This document shows, piece after piece, positions 1 to 9,536 of a stretch of DNA of 64,000 bases. Positions within the stretch are counted from its first letter, which is position 1. Each line of letters begins with the position of its first letter. The notes beneath the pieces are model-generated. The model was not told the DNA's origin. It did no database searches and worked only from the letters and a program-made list of their open reading frames with translations. This DNA comes from Tropicimonas aquimaris (GTDB lineage Bacteria > Pseudomonadota > Alphaproteobacteria > Rhodobacterales > Rhodobacteraceae): positions 1-64,000 of the forward strand of contig NZ_JBHTJT010000006.1 in the NCBI RefSeq assembly GCF_042676185.1, given 5' to 3'. A program made the translations under genes and the position numbers.

Positions 1-1
1 G

Positions 2-739
2 GCCCCGGCGCCGCGGCGCTTCCCGGGGGTGGACCTCACCGCCTGGATGGATGGCTGCGCGACGCCCGAGGGGCACCTGCGGATCGGGCTTGCCCATGGC
101 GGGGTGCTCGACTTCGGCAGCGACGACGGCGTGTCGGAGACGATCGCGCCCGACCGCGCCGCCCGCGCCCGGCTCGACTACCTCGCGCTTGGCGACTGGC
201 ACGGGCTCTGGCAGCTGAACGAGCTGACCCGCTATTCCGGCACGCCCGAGCATGACCGGTTCAAGCACGAGGGGCGCGGCGCCTGCCTCGCGGTGACGCT
301 CGCCGGCCCCGGCGCGCTGCCGGTGGTGGAGGAGATCTCCGTCGGCCGGTTCGACTGGCGCCAGCCGGTGCTCCGGATCACGCCCGAGACGCAGGCCGAC
401 CTGGAGGCGCTGCTGCCGCCCGACCGGCTGGCCTGGAAGGACACGCTGGTCCGGCTCACGATGACCGGCTGGATCCGCCTGCCCGACCGGCTGGCGCTGA
501 TGGAGGACATCGAGCGGCTGAAGCCGGAGTTCTGTCACTTCGCGGTGGTGGAGGACCAGCTGCAGACCGACTACAGCCCCGACGATCTCGACGAGATCGC
601 CCGCAGCGGCGCGCTCCGTATGGCGGCCGACGAGCTTCAGCAGGCGGCCAACGATGCGAGCCTCGCGCAGCGCGATCGCGCCATCGCGGAAGCGGCGCTC
701 AACCGGCTTTACGGCTTCGTCAAGCGGGGTGCGGCATGA
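2..739 (+). CDS. SbcD/Mre11-like metallophosphoesterase, C-terminal part (partial)
   Basis: The reading frame is open to the left window edge, so the start and first catalytic motifs lie outside; the GTG at 29 is internal. About 245 residues are visible. Near the beginning are GLAHGG and LALGDWHG, which match the late metal-binding motifs of calcineurin-like phosphoesterases of the SbcD/Mre11/YhaO type. The remainder resembles the capping and C-terminal region of such nucleases. Members of this family are Mn-dependent DNA exo/endonucleases that work with an SMC-like ATPase. The stop overlaps the ATG of the downstream ATPase (ATGA at 736-739), so the two are translationally coupled, as in sbcDC-type pairs. 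The nuclease role is inferred from the motifs and this partner. The exact DNA substrate is unknown. Confidence 0.8.
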   Translation, partial: APAPRRFPGVDLTAWMDGCATPEGHLRIGLAHGGVLDFGSDDGVSETIAPDRAARARLDYLALGDWHGLWQLNELTRYSGTPEHDRFKHEGRGACLAVTLAGPGALPVVEEISVGRFDWRQPVLRITPETQADLEALLPPDRLAWKDTLVRLTMTGWIRLPDRLALMEDIERLKPEFCHFAVVEDQLQTDYSPDDLDEIARSGALRMAADELQQAANDASLAQRDRAIAEAALNRLYGFVKRGAA

Positions 740-3336
740 AACTCCTCTCGATCCGCCTGCACAACGTCCGCCGCTTCACCACGCCCGTCGAGATCGGCGG
801 CATCGGCCCGGGCCTGAACGTGCTGAGCGCGCCGAACGAGACCGGCAAGTCCACCGTGTTCGACGCGCTGCACGCGCTGTTCTTCAAGGATCGCAAGGCC
901 TGGGACAAGGAGCTGCGCGCGCTCCAGCCCCATGTCGGGGGCGATCCGGAGGTCTCTGTCACGCTGGAGAGCGGCGGCCAGACCTATCGCATCGAGAAGT
1001 CCTGGACCAAGGGGCGGCGCGGCGAGATCCGCGTGTTCCGCGACGGGCACCTGGCGCACCAGGCCGACGATGCGGAGGCTTGGCTGGCGGGCCTCCTCAA
1101 GGCGCCGAAGGATGGCGGGCCGGCGGGGCTGCTCTGGGTCCGGCAGGGCTTGCTCGGGCTTGCCGACGGCAAGGAGACCGAGACCGCCCGGCGCGACCTC
1201 GCCACCTCCGTTACCGGCGAGATCGAGGCGATGACCGGCGGGCGGCAGATGGACGACATCCTGCGCCACTGCAGGTCGGAGCTCGACGGTTACGTGACCA
1301 GCCGCGGCGCCAGGAAGGGCGGCCCGCTGGACGACGCGGAGACGCGCGTCGCGACGCTGGAGGCGCGGGAGGCCGAGCTCCGCGCCAGGGCCGCCGCGTT
1401 GCGCCATGACCTCGACAACCGGTCGCGCCTGCGCCGCGAGCTGGAGGGCCTGAACGACCCCGAGGAGGCGGCGCAGCGGCAGCAGAAGCTCGGCGAGGCC
1501 GAGGCCGCCCACGCCGCCGCGCTGCGCCACGCCGAGGATCTCGACCGCGCCCGCGCCGCCGAGCAATCGGCGCGGCTGGCGCTGGAGAATCATGAGGCGG
1601 CGACCGAGCGGCTCGAAGCGCAGCTTGCCGAGGCCAGCGAGGCCGCGGCCCATATGGCCGAGGCCGAAGAGCGCCTGGCCGCCGCGTGGAAGGTTCTGAG
1701 CGGGAAGGACGCGGCCTGGGAGGCGGCCCGCACGGCGCACGAAGCCGCGACCAAGGAGGCCGATGCGGCGACCAGCCGCCATCGCCGCGCGCTCAAGGCC
1801 GAACAGGCCGCGCAGGCGGCAACCCGGCGGCAGGAACTGGATCAGCGCCTCGCCGCGGCTACCGACCGCCGCAGGCAGGTCGAGACCCTCGCGGCGCTGG
1901 CGCAGCAGGGCCTGAGCGCCGATGGGTTGCAGCAGATCGAGGCGCTGGCCCTGGAGCTATCGGTGGCCCGCAAGGCGCTGGAGACCGCCGCGCCGGCGGT
2001 GGTGATGCGCTATGCCCAGGGCCGTGGCGACGGCGTCTCGCTGGACGGCCGCCCCCTGCCCGACAACACCCGCATCGCCCTGCCCGAGGGCGGACGGCTC
2101 GACATCGCCGGGATTGGCGCGCTGCATGTTCACCCGGGCGCCGGCGCCGACGGCAGCTCGGTCGAGACGGCGCTGGCCGAGCTGGACACCGCGCTGGTCG
2201 AGCACGGCCTTGCCAGCCTCGACGAGGCGCGCCGGTCCGCTCGCGACCGGGCGGCCTCCGAGGTTGCCCTGCGCGAGGCCCGGGCGGCGCTGAAGCTCGC
2301 GGCCCCGGACGGGCTGGAGGCGCTGCAGGCCGCGCTCGCCGCCCTCCCCGCCCCGGTCGAGGCGGAAGACGGGCTGCCGGGCGTCGCCGAGGCCGAGCAG
2401 GCGGAGATCGCCGCGCGGCAGGCGCTTCAGACCGCGGCAACCGCCCTCGAATCCGCGCGGCGTGCGGCCGAGGAGGCCCGCCAGGCGGAGGCCCGGGCGT
2501 CGATGGCCGGAGAGAGCGCCGCGGCGCGGGCCGAGCGCGCCGCCCTCGCCCTCGCCGGCAAGGAGGATCCGCAGGCCGCTCTGGACGGGCTGCGCGCCGC
2601 CCACCCCGCCCTCTCGCAGGCCGTTGAAGACGCCCGCGCGAGGCGCGCCGCGCTGGAGACCGATGCCCCCGATCTCGATGCCGCGCAAGCGACGCTGCAA
2701 CGCCTGACTTCTGCCATGAAGGCGGCGGAGGCTCGGTCCCGACAGATTGAAAATGATTTGGCGGGACTGGAGTCCCGCATCGAGATCCAGGCAGGTGAAG
2801 CGGTGGACGAGGAATTGTCCGAGGTGCAGGGGCAGCTCGAGGCGGCGCGCGCGCAGCATGACGCGGTGCGCTTCGAGGTCGACGTGCTGCAACGTCTCTC
2901 AGGCGCGCTCGAACGCGCCCGCACGGAGGCGCGCGACCGCTACGTGCAGCCCGTCCTGGCCGAGCTGGAACCCCTGGTCCGGATGATCTGGCCCGAGGCC
3001 GAGCTGCGCTTCGACGCCGACACGCTGCTGCCCGCGGGTCTCTCCCGCACCGGCACGGAGGAGCCCTTCGACGTGCTCTCCGGCGGCACCCAGGAGCAGA
3101 TCGCGCTCCTCGTCCGCCTCGCCTTCGCCCGCATCCTCGCCCGCTCCGGCACCCCCGCGCCGGTCATCCTCGACGACGCCATCGTCTACACCGACGACGA
3201 CCGCATCGAGGCCATCTTCGACGCCCTCACACGACAGGCAAACGACCTCCAGATCATCGTCCTCTCCTGCCGACAGAAAGCCTTCCGAGATCTCGGCGGC
3301 ACAGCACTCGCTATCCGGCCAGTGGTGGCGGGTTGA
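736..3336 (+). CDS. SbcC/Rad50/YhaN-like SMC-type ATPase
   Basis: 866 residues. The N-terminal ABC half has a Walker A, APNETGKST (32-40). A long Ala/Glu/Arg-rich coiled coil follows (about 200-420 and 480-760). The C-terminal half carries the ABC signature LSGGTQEQ (781-788) and a Walker B, PVILDD (about 809-814). This architecture is that of Rad50/SbcC/YhaN ATPases that gate a nuclease on DNA ends. The centre of the coiled coil, where Rad50 has its CxxC zinc hook, instead holds a short Gly/Pro-rich, probably beta-stranded segment (about 420-470). The only cysteines (179 and 845) are elsewhere, so no zinc hook is possible. It is coupled to the upstream phosphoesterase by a 4-base overlap, and the helicase starts 7 bases after its stop. 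The three genes therefore look like one transcription unit. Confidence 0.88.
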   Translation: MKLLSIRLHNVRRFTTPVEIGGIGPGLNVLSAPNETGKSTVFDALHALFFKDRKAWDKELRALQPHVGGDPEVSVTLESGGQTYRIEKSWTKGRRGEIRVFRDGHLAHQADDAEAWLAGLLKAPKDGGPAGLLWVRQGLLGLADGKETETARRDLATSVTGEIEAMTGGRQMDDILRHCRSELDGYVTSRGARKGGPLDDAETRVATLEAREAELRARAAALRHDLDNRSRLRRELEGLNDPEEAAQRQQKLGEAEAAHAAALRHAEDLDRARAAEQSARLALENHEAATERLEAQLAEASEAAAHMAEAEERLAAAWKVLSGKDAAWEAARTAHEAATKEADAATSRHRRALKAEQAAQAATRRQELDQRLAAATDRRRQVETLAALAQQGLSADGLQQIEALALELSVARKALETAAPAVVMRYAQGRGDGVSLDGRPLPDNTRIALPEGGRLDIAGIGALHVHPGAGADGSSVETALAELDTALVEHGLASLDEARRSARDRAASEVALREARAALKLAAPDGLEALQAALAALPAPVEAEDGLPGVAEAEQAEIAARQALQTAATALESARRAAEEARQAEARASMAGESAAARAERAALALAGKEDPQAALDGLRAAHPALSQAVEDARARRAALETDAPDLDAAQATLQRLTSAMKAAEARSRQIENDLAGLESRIEIQAGEAVDEELSEVQGQLEAARAQHDAVRFEVDVLQRLSGALERARTEARDRYVQPVLAELEPLVRMIWPEAELRFDADTLLPAGLSRTGTEEPFDVLSGGTQEQIALLVRLAFARILARSGTPAPVILDDAIVYTDDDRIEAIFDALTRQANDLQIIVLSCRQKAFRDLGGTALAIRPVVAG

Positions 3337-3343
3337 AGCGTCG

Positions 3344-6290
3344 ATGAAGGGGACGAACGGCAAGGTCTGCCCGGTGTGCGACGGCCGGTGGCGCGGCGGC
3401 ATTGCAGCGCCGCACCACGTCGCCGACTGGTCGCTGCTCGGCGCGGCCGACCAGCAGGCGATGCTGGCCGAGCTTGGCCGCCAGTTACACGCAGGCGCGT
3501 CCTTCACGGTCGACGAGATCGGCGGGCACCTCGTCTTCCGCATCGCGGCGCGGGACGGCCGGATCGCGCCTCGCCTCGTCACCGGCGGGCAGGACCCGCT
3601 CTTCGCCCATCTCGTCGGCCATATCGACCGGTCGGATCACATCGACCTCGCCGTGGCCTTTGCCCTCGAAAGCGGCATCGCCCTGTTGCAACCCTACCTG
3701 AGCGACCTGCTCGAGCGGGGCGGCCGGTTGCGGCTCGTGGTGGGAGATTACCTCGACGTGACTGAACCCGCCGCATTGCGGCGGCTCTGCGACCTGACGG
3801 GCGCGGCGCAGATCCATGTCTACCAGACCGCGGGCGGCAGCTTCCATCCCAAGGCTTGGCTGTTTCGGGCGCAGGACGGCGGCGCCGCGATCGTGGGCAG
3901 CTCGAACCTGAGCCGCACCGCCCTGACCGATGGCGTGGAATGGAACCTGACCGTCGCCGGCGACGGCGCCTGGCAGCCGGTGCGCGACGCATTCGAGGCG
4001 CTGCTGCGCGATCTGCAGGTGAAGCCGCTGACGCCGGAATGGATCGACGGCTACGCCGCTCGCAGGCGGAGCATGCCCCTCCCCAGGGCCGCCCGCCGGA
4101 TCGTGGAGGACGAGCCGCCGCTCGACCGCCCGGAGCCGCACGAGATCCAGCGGGAGGCGCTGGCCGCGCTTGCACGCAGCCGGGCACAGGGACAAAGCGC
4201 CGGGCTCGTCGTCCTCGCCACGGGCCTCGGTAAGACATGGCTTTCCGCATTCGACAGCGAGGGGTTCGCCCGCGTGCTCTTTGTCGCGCACCGGGAGGAG
4301 ATCCTGACCCAGGCCATGGCGACGTTCCGGCGGATCCGGCCGGAGGCGCGGTTCGGCACCTATTCCGGCAAGGACAAGGAGGACGGCGAGGTCGTGTTCG
4401 CCTCGATCCAGACGCTGGCCAAGGCACAGCACCTGCGGCGCTTCGATCCCGAGGCTTTCGACTACATCGTGGTCGACGAGTTCCACCACGCCGCCGCCGG
4501 CACCTACCGCCGCCTGATCGACCATTTCCGCCCGCGCTACCTTCTCGGGCTCACCGCGACGCCCGACCGAACCGATGGCGCGGACCTGCTGGCGCTCTGC
4601 GGGGACAACCTCGTCTTTCGCAGCGACCTGCAAGAGGGCATCGCCCGGGGTTTCCTCGCGCCGTTCCGGTATTTCGGCTTGCCGGACGAGATCGATTACG
4701 CCCAGATCCCCTGGCGCAGTTCCCGTTTCGACGAGGCCGCCCTGACCGAGGCCCTCGCCACCCGCGCCCGGGCACAGAACGCGCTGGAGCAATTCCGGGC
4801 GCATGGCAACGGGCCCGCGATCGGGTTCTGCGTCTCCCGCCGTCATGCCGAGTTCATGGCCGGTTTTTTCAAAGCCGCAGGGCTGCGGGCATTGGCCGTG
4901 CACTCCGGCGAGGGCTCCGCGCCGCGCACTTCCTCGCTCGAGGCGCTCGGCCGGCACGAGATCGACATCCTCTTTGCCGTCGACATGTTCAACGAGGGCG
5001 TCGACGTGCCGAACATCGGCACCGTGCTGATGCTGCGCCCGACCGAAAGCGCGATCCTGTTCCTGCAACAGCTTGGGCGCGGCCTGCGGCGGTCCGGAGA
5101 CAAGGTGCTGCGAGTGATCGATTATATCGGCAACCACCGGGTGTTTCTGACCAAGGCGCGGGCGCTGCTGGCGGCGGGAGACGGCGACCGTTCTTTGTCC
5201 CAGAGGCTGGACGCGGTTGCGGATGGCACGCTCGATCTGCCGCCGGGCTGCGAGATCACCTACGACCTGAAGGCCATCGACATGTTGCGCGAGATGCTGC
5301 GCACAACCGATGCGCAGGATGAGGCCGAAGCCTGGTATCGCGTGCATGTGCTGCGACAGGGGCGCAGGCCGAGCGCGACGGAATTCGCCCGCGCCGGGTT
5401 CGACCCGGGCCGGACCGGACACGGGGGGGTGGGCAGATTTTCTACGCGACATGGGAGAAGACCTGCTCGATGCGGACCGGCTGCCCGGCGACCTGTTGAG
5501 GCAGCTCGAGCGCAGCCGCTTCGCGGCGCCCGCGCATCCCGCCCTCGCGGCGGCGCTGGCCACGGAGGGCGCGTTGCCGGAATCCAGACTTGGTGCAGCG
5601 GTCGACGCACGGCTTGCACGGTCGGGGCACCCTGCGGCCTCGACCGATGACGTCGCGGCTGCGCGCAACTTCTGGCGGATGACGCCCTTGGTCCGCGCGG
5701 GTGACGGAGCGCTTGCCCTCGCCCGCCCGGTCTCTCCTCCGGGGAAAGTGCTGATCGAGGAGATTGTGGACTGGCGGCTGGACGGGTTTGCACCCGCCGA
5801 GACCGCGCCGGCCGTCGCCGCCGAACCGGCCGCACCCTTCATCGCCGGCCCCCGGCTCTGGCATGAATACATGCGCGAAGAGATCCCGCCGCTCTTCGAT
5901 GCGGCCTTCTCGCCGGGCAACTGGAACTCCGGGATCGTGAAGATCGAGGGCGGGCTCGTCCTGCTGACCACGCTGAAAAAGGGCGGTCTTGCGCAGGGCA
6001 ACCATTACGAGGATCATTTCCTGTCCGCTGACAGGTTCCAGTGGCAAAGCCAGACCAGCACGAGAAAGGACAGCGCGCGCGGACGCATCCTGAGCGGTCA
6101 GGCGGAGGGCACGGTGCACCTCTTCGTCCGGGCCTCCAGGCTGCGCGGCACCACCGCCGCCCCGTTCCTCTACCTCGGTGTGCCGCGCTTCCGTTCCTGG
6201 GAGGGCGAGCGGCCGATCACCATCGAATGGGACCTGCAGGCGCCGGTGCCGGCCGAATTCCACAAGGTGCTGGGCGTGCCGGCCCTCTAG
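3344..6290 (+). pseudogene. PLD-nuclease / SF2 helicase / DUF3427 protein, frameshifted at a G7 run
   Basis: The first frame (3344 to about 5430) encodes a PLD-like nuclease domain with one HxK motif (H168, K170, followed by GSSNLS). An SF2 helicase follows, with ATGLGKT (292-298), DEFHH (378-382), LTATPDRTDG and motif VI QLGRGLRR (576-583). The frame then enters nonsense that stops at 5650. The conserved C-terminal DUF3427-like part (WADFLRDMGED... to the stop at 6290) lies in the next frame. The switch falls at a run of seven G (5423-5429); removing one G joins TGHGG to WADFLRDMG and restores a 981-residue protein. This PLD-helicase-DUF3427 order is a known family architecture. The break may be a real mutation, a slippage-prone contingency tract, or a homopolymer sequencing error. 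A CPVC pair at residues 9-12 may be a half zinc knuckle. It sits 7 bases after the SMC-like ATPase. Confidence 0.8.
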
Positions 6291-6309
6291 CTCCTCGCCG
6301 CCGCGAGCG

Positions 6310-7908
6310 TCAGAGTTGGCTTCCTATCGGCAACGTTCCGTAGACCTTGCTGACGAAGACCTCCCAGGGCGTGGACGCCGGCACCTGGCGATGGACCACG
6401 ATCGTGCCGTCCTCGCCCCGCGCCAGCCAGGCCACGTTGCCCCCCTCGTCGAGCCGGACCTCGTAGGCCGAGCGCGCGATGTTGGCGCGGAACATGGCCA
6501 CGGCCTCCCGTGAGAGCGGTTCGGAGTCGATCAACACGCCCATCTCGTTGTTGATCCAAACCGAGCGCGGGTCCCAGTTGAAAGAGCCAACGAACAGGTA
6601 GCGCCCGTCGATAGCGAAGGCCTTGGTGTGGAGCGATGAATTCGACAGCCCCAGCCCGAGACTTTCGCGATCGGCGCGCTCGGTGTCGGGGCGAAGCTCC
6701 CATAGTCGGATGCCGGCCTCCAGCATCTCCTTTCGCGACCGCGCGTAGTGTCCGTAGACGGGGACCACGTCCGTCGAGGCGAGCGAGTTGGTCAGGATCT
6801 GCACTTCCACGCCGCGGGCGCTGATCCCCGACAGCAGGTCGACGCCGTTCTTGCGCGGGACGAAATAGGCCGAGGACACGTGCAGCTCCTCCTCTGCCGC
6901 GTCCAGCAGGGGCCTTATCCGCGCGGCCACGAAATCCTCCTGCCCGGACCGTCCGGACGCCTTTTCGATCGGGTCGGAGATCAGCGTCGCCGGCACCCAG
7001 TCCAGGCCGATGTCACGCGATGTGACGCCGTCCCGAATGGCGTGGTTGAGCGCATTTCCATAGGGGCTCCGGCGGGCGGTTTCGGCAAGGCCGGCCAGCC
7101 GTGCCCGCGCCTCGTCCAGCGTCAGCGGCTCTCCCCGATCGCCGACCACGACCTGCGCCGGCACGGCATAGGAGCTGTTCCAGTATTCATCGAACGCGGC
7201 GGACACGTCCTGCGCAATGGGCCCGGCGGCGAGCACGTCGAGATCGTTGTAGTTGCTGTCCTCCCGGGCCGCGAAATACTCGTCGCCGATGTTGCGCCCA
7301 CCGACCAGCGTGACCGTGTTGTCAAAGGTCATGGACTTGTTGTGCATCCGCCGGTTCACCCGGTCGAACTCGAAGACCGAGGCGATGTTCTTGCCGAGCC
7401 CGCGGCGGAACGGGTTGAAGAGGCGGATATCGATGTTCGGGTGACGGTCGAGCGCGGCGCTCATGGCGTCGTACTGGGCCACGTCCATGTCGTCGAGCAG
7501 TAGCCGGACCCGCACGCCGCGGTCTGCCGCCTGCAGCAGGCTCCAGGCGAACAGGTGGCCAGAGGCGTCGTTGTGCAGCAGGTAATATTGCGCGTCGATG
7601 CTGCGCTCGGCCTTCTCCGCGAGGATCAGGCGCAGCGCGAGCGCCTCCGGCCCGTCGGACACCAGCCGGATGCCGGACCGGCCGTCATGCGGATCGCCCA
7701 GAGCGTCGGCCCGGCGGGACAGGAACGTGCCGCTGGGCTCCGACACCGCGCGTGTCACTGTTTTGGTGTAGCTTGCCGGCCGGCTCGCGCAGGCCATCAG
7801 CAGCCCGCCAAGCGTCAGTATGACTATGGCTTCGAACAGCCGGCGCAGCGCCCGTCTCCACTTTGCAGCTGTCACCGCTCCACCGGCCATCCGCCTTGTC
7901 AGATTCAT
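6310..7908 (-). CDS. Phospholipase D-family lipoprotein (cardiolipin synthase ClsC-like)
   Basis: 532 residues from an ATG preceded by GGGGAGGGGCAG, a strong ribosome site that decides the start over an upstream in-frame ATG at 8064. A basic N-terminus is followed by a hydrophobic stretch ending in LLMACAS, a plausible lipobox, so the protein is probably membrane-anchored. Two complete HKD motifs are visible: HNKSMTFDN followed by GGRNIGDEYF, and HTKAFAID followed by GSFNWDPRS. The pair and the overall length match ClsC/YmdC-type cardiolipin synthases, which transfer phosphatidyl groups between phospholipids. It lies convergent to the helicase gene, with only 19 bases between, and is unlikely to belong to that + strand unit. 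Its substrate is inferred from family resemblance only. Confidence 0.85.
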   Translation of the reverse strand: MNLTRRMAGGAVTAAKWRRALRRLFEAIVILTLGGLLMACASRPASYTKTVTRAVSEPSGTFLSRRADALGDPHDGRSGIRLVSDGPEALALRLILAEKAERSIDAQYYLLHNDASGHLFAWSLLQAADRGVRVRLLLDDMDVAQYDAMSAALDRHPNIDIRLFNPFRRGLGKNIASVFEFDRVNRRMHNKSMTFDNTVTLVGGRNIGDEYFAAREDSNYNDLDVLAAGPIAQDVSAAFDEYWNSSYAVPAQVVVGDRGEPLTLDEARARLAGLAETARRSPYGNALNHAIRDGVTSRDIGLDWVPATLISDPIEKASGRSGQEDFVAARIRPLLDAAEEELHVSSAYFVPRKNGVDLLSGISARGVEVQILTNSLASTDVVPVYGHYARSRKEMLEAGIRLWELRPDTERADRESLGLGLSNSSLHTKAFAIDGRYLFVGSFNWDPRSVWINNEMGVLIDSEPLSREAVAMFRANIARSAYEVRLDEGGNVAWLARGEDGTIVVHRQVPASTPWEVFVSKVYGTLPIGSQL

Positions 7909-8055
7909 CTGCCCCTCCCCGATCGCGCAGGCGCGCGCCCGCAAACCTAACCGGCTCTGGGTTGGGATGCCATACGGCAAGGGTGTGCTCCCGCCCGCCT
8001 TGCGGCGCGCGGGAGCTGAAAGGTGAAATTCCGAGAAACAGGCCAGAGCGGGCGC

Positions 8056-8071
8056 GCCGGTCAAGACCGGC
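8056..8071 (-). terminator. Hairpin at the 3' end of the cox operon
   Basis: GCCGGTC-AA-GACCGGC forms a 7-base inverted repeat beginning 12 bases after the coxG stop. No T-run follows on the - strand, so it may protect or punctuate the transcript rather than act as a classical intrinsic terminator. Confidence 0.4.
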
Positions 8072-8082
8072 AGACACCTTCG

Positions 8083-8544
8083 CTAGCCTGCCGTCTGTGC
8101 CTGTTCGGGCGAAAGCTCGTCCTGCAAGTTCTTGAAGAACTTGCCCGCGAGCTTCTTCGACGTGCTCAGAACCAGCCGGCTGCCAAGCTGGGCAATCTTG
8201 CCGCCGACCTCGGCCTTGGCGGTATAGGTCAGCAGTGTCTCCTCGCCTCGGTCCTCCAGCGTCACGTCGGCGCCACCCTTGGCAAAGCCCGCTGCCCCGC
8301 CCGTGCCCTCGCCGGTGAGCGAGAAGGCGGCCGGCGCCTGGCTCTGGTCGAGCACGACATTGCCTCCGAACCGCGCCTTCACCGGGCCGATCTTGAGCAC
8401 CACCTTCGCCTCCAGCTCGGTGTCCGAATGCCGGATCAGTTCCTCGCAACCGGGAATGCAGGCCTTGAGCACCTCGGTGTCGTTGAGGGCCGCATAGACC
8501 TTGTCACGCGGGGCCGGGATGAGGATTTCTTCCTGAAGTTCCAT
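8083..8544 (-). CDS. coxG: CO dehydrogenase accessory protein CoxG (SRPBCC family)
   Basis: 153 residues beginning MELQEEILIPAPRDKVY. This, together with the later IPGCEELI segment, is characteristic of CoxG/START-like (SRPBCC) proteins associated with aerobic CO dehydrogenases. CoxG is thought to help recruit or anchor the enzyme to the cytoplasmic membrane. The C-terminus here is a short polar tail without a membrane helix. It is the last gene of the cox operon on the - strand, 119 bases after coxF, and a hairpin lies just beyond its stop. Identification is firm because of operon position; the membrane role is known from the family, not visible in this sequence. Confidence 0.9.
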   Translation of the reverse strand: MELQEEILIPAPRDKVYAALNDTEVLKACIPGCEELIRHSDTELEAKVVLKIGPVKARFGGNVVLDQSQAPAAFSLTGEGTGGAAGFAKGGADVTLEDRGEETLLTYTAKAEVGGKIAQLGSRLVLSTSKKLAGKFFKNLQDELSPEQAQTAG

Positions 8545-8663
8545 GGGAATCCTTTCAGCAACAGGGAAACTTGACCCGGGCGAGCACGTTCGCCTGCTCC
8601 GTTCCGGGCTGTCGGAAAAGGGTCTTGGCGCGTCTGAGCATCTTCACCATTCTGCGCAACATC

Positions 8664-9536
8664 TCAAAGACCTTTCGTCTGGTTTGTAACGGGTTGAGCC
8701 GGACCGGCGCTTGGGCGCTGGCCGGCCCGCATCACCGCCACCAGCTCGGCCAGGATCGACAGAGCGATCTCCTCAGGTGTGATGGCGTGGATATCGAGTC
8801 CCGCGGGCGCCTTGACCGCGTCGAGCGCCTCGGGCTCGACGCCATCGGCCCGGAGCCGGTCGGCCAGGGTGGTGAACTTGCGGCGGCTGCCGACAAAGGC
8901 GATGTGGTCGGCCCCGGCCGAGAGCGCGGCCCGCAGCGCAGCCTCGTCGCCCTTGCCCTGGGTGGCCACGACGATGAAGCGTGCTGCGTCCCCGCCCACG
9001 TCCAGCGCGAAGCTGTCTGACACCCGGTCAGCCTCCGGCACGGCGCGGCCGGTCACACCCGGCGCGCAAAGCGTCCGGCGCAGGTCGAAGTGGCGGCCAA
9101 GCTCGACCAGCGCCAACGCCACCGGGCTCTCGCCGAGAACGACGAGCTCGGGCGCAGGCAGCACCGGCTCGACAAAGACATCCATCGAGCCTTTCGACGG
9201 GCAGCCGTTGCGGGCAAAGCGCACGCCGTCCCGGTTCTGGCCCGCCGAGACGCCCTGCGCCTCCAGCAGATCCTCCGGCCGGAGCGAGACGAATTGCGGC
9301 GTGCCGCTGACCAGCGCGTCGCGGGCCGCGCGCCCGATGGCGCCGCGGGCGCAGCCGCCGCCGATCCAGCCCTCAAGGATGGTGCCCTCCGCATCCAGCA
9401 GCGCCTTGGCGCCGGGCTTGGCGGATGTGGCATCGATGGTGCGCACCACGGTCGCCACGGCAAAGGCGCGGCCGCTGTCGCGCAGGCGCGCGAATTCCCG
9501 GTCGAGTTTTTGGGCAGAGGTCGGAAGTGTCGTCAT
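8664..9536 (-). CDS. coxF: XdhC/CoxI-type molybdenum cofactor maturation protein (CoxF)
   Basis: 290 residues. The N-terminal XdhC/CoxI domain contains the GWIGGGCAR motif. A Rossmann-like C-terminal half begins near ELVVLGESPVALAL and contains FVGSRRKF. XdhC-family proteins bind and sulfurate or insert the molybdenum cofactor into xanthine dehydrogenase-type enzymes. In cox operons CoxF is needed to complete the Mo/Cu active site. Its start overlaps the coxE stop by four bases (ATGA). Its job is inferred to be maturation of the CoxL subunit encoded upstream in the same operon. Confidence 0.9.
   Translation of the reverse strand: MTTLPTSAQKLDREFARLRDSGRAFAVATVVRTIDATSAKPGAKALLDAEGTILEGWIGGGCARGAIGRAARDALVSGTPQFVSLRPEDLLEAQGVSAGQNRDGVRFARNGCPSKGSMDVFVEPVLPAPELVVLGESPVALALVELGRHFDLRRTLCAPGVTGRAVPEADRVSDSFALDVGGDAARFIVVATQGKGDEAALRAALSAGADHIAFVGSRRKFTTLADRLRADGVEPEALDAVKAPAGLDIHAITPEEIALSILAELVAVMRAGQRPSAGPAQPVTNQTKGL

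Noticed and set aside
3485..6001. 838-codon - strand open frame opposite the helicase.
   Set aside because: Antisense shadow; the helicase frame carries all conserved motifs.
6310..7908. PLD lipoprotein as a fourth member of the left-edge nuclease/helicase module.
   Set aside because: It is on the opposite strand, convergent, and carries a lipobox and cardiolipin synthase-type paired HKD motifs.
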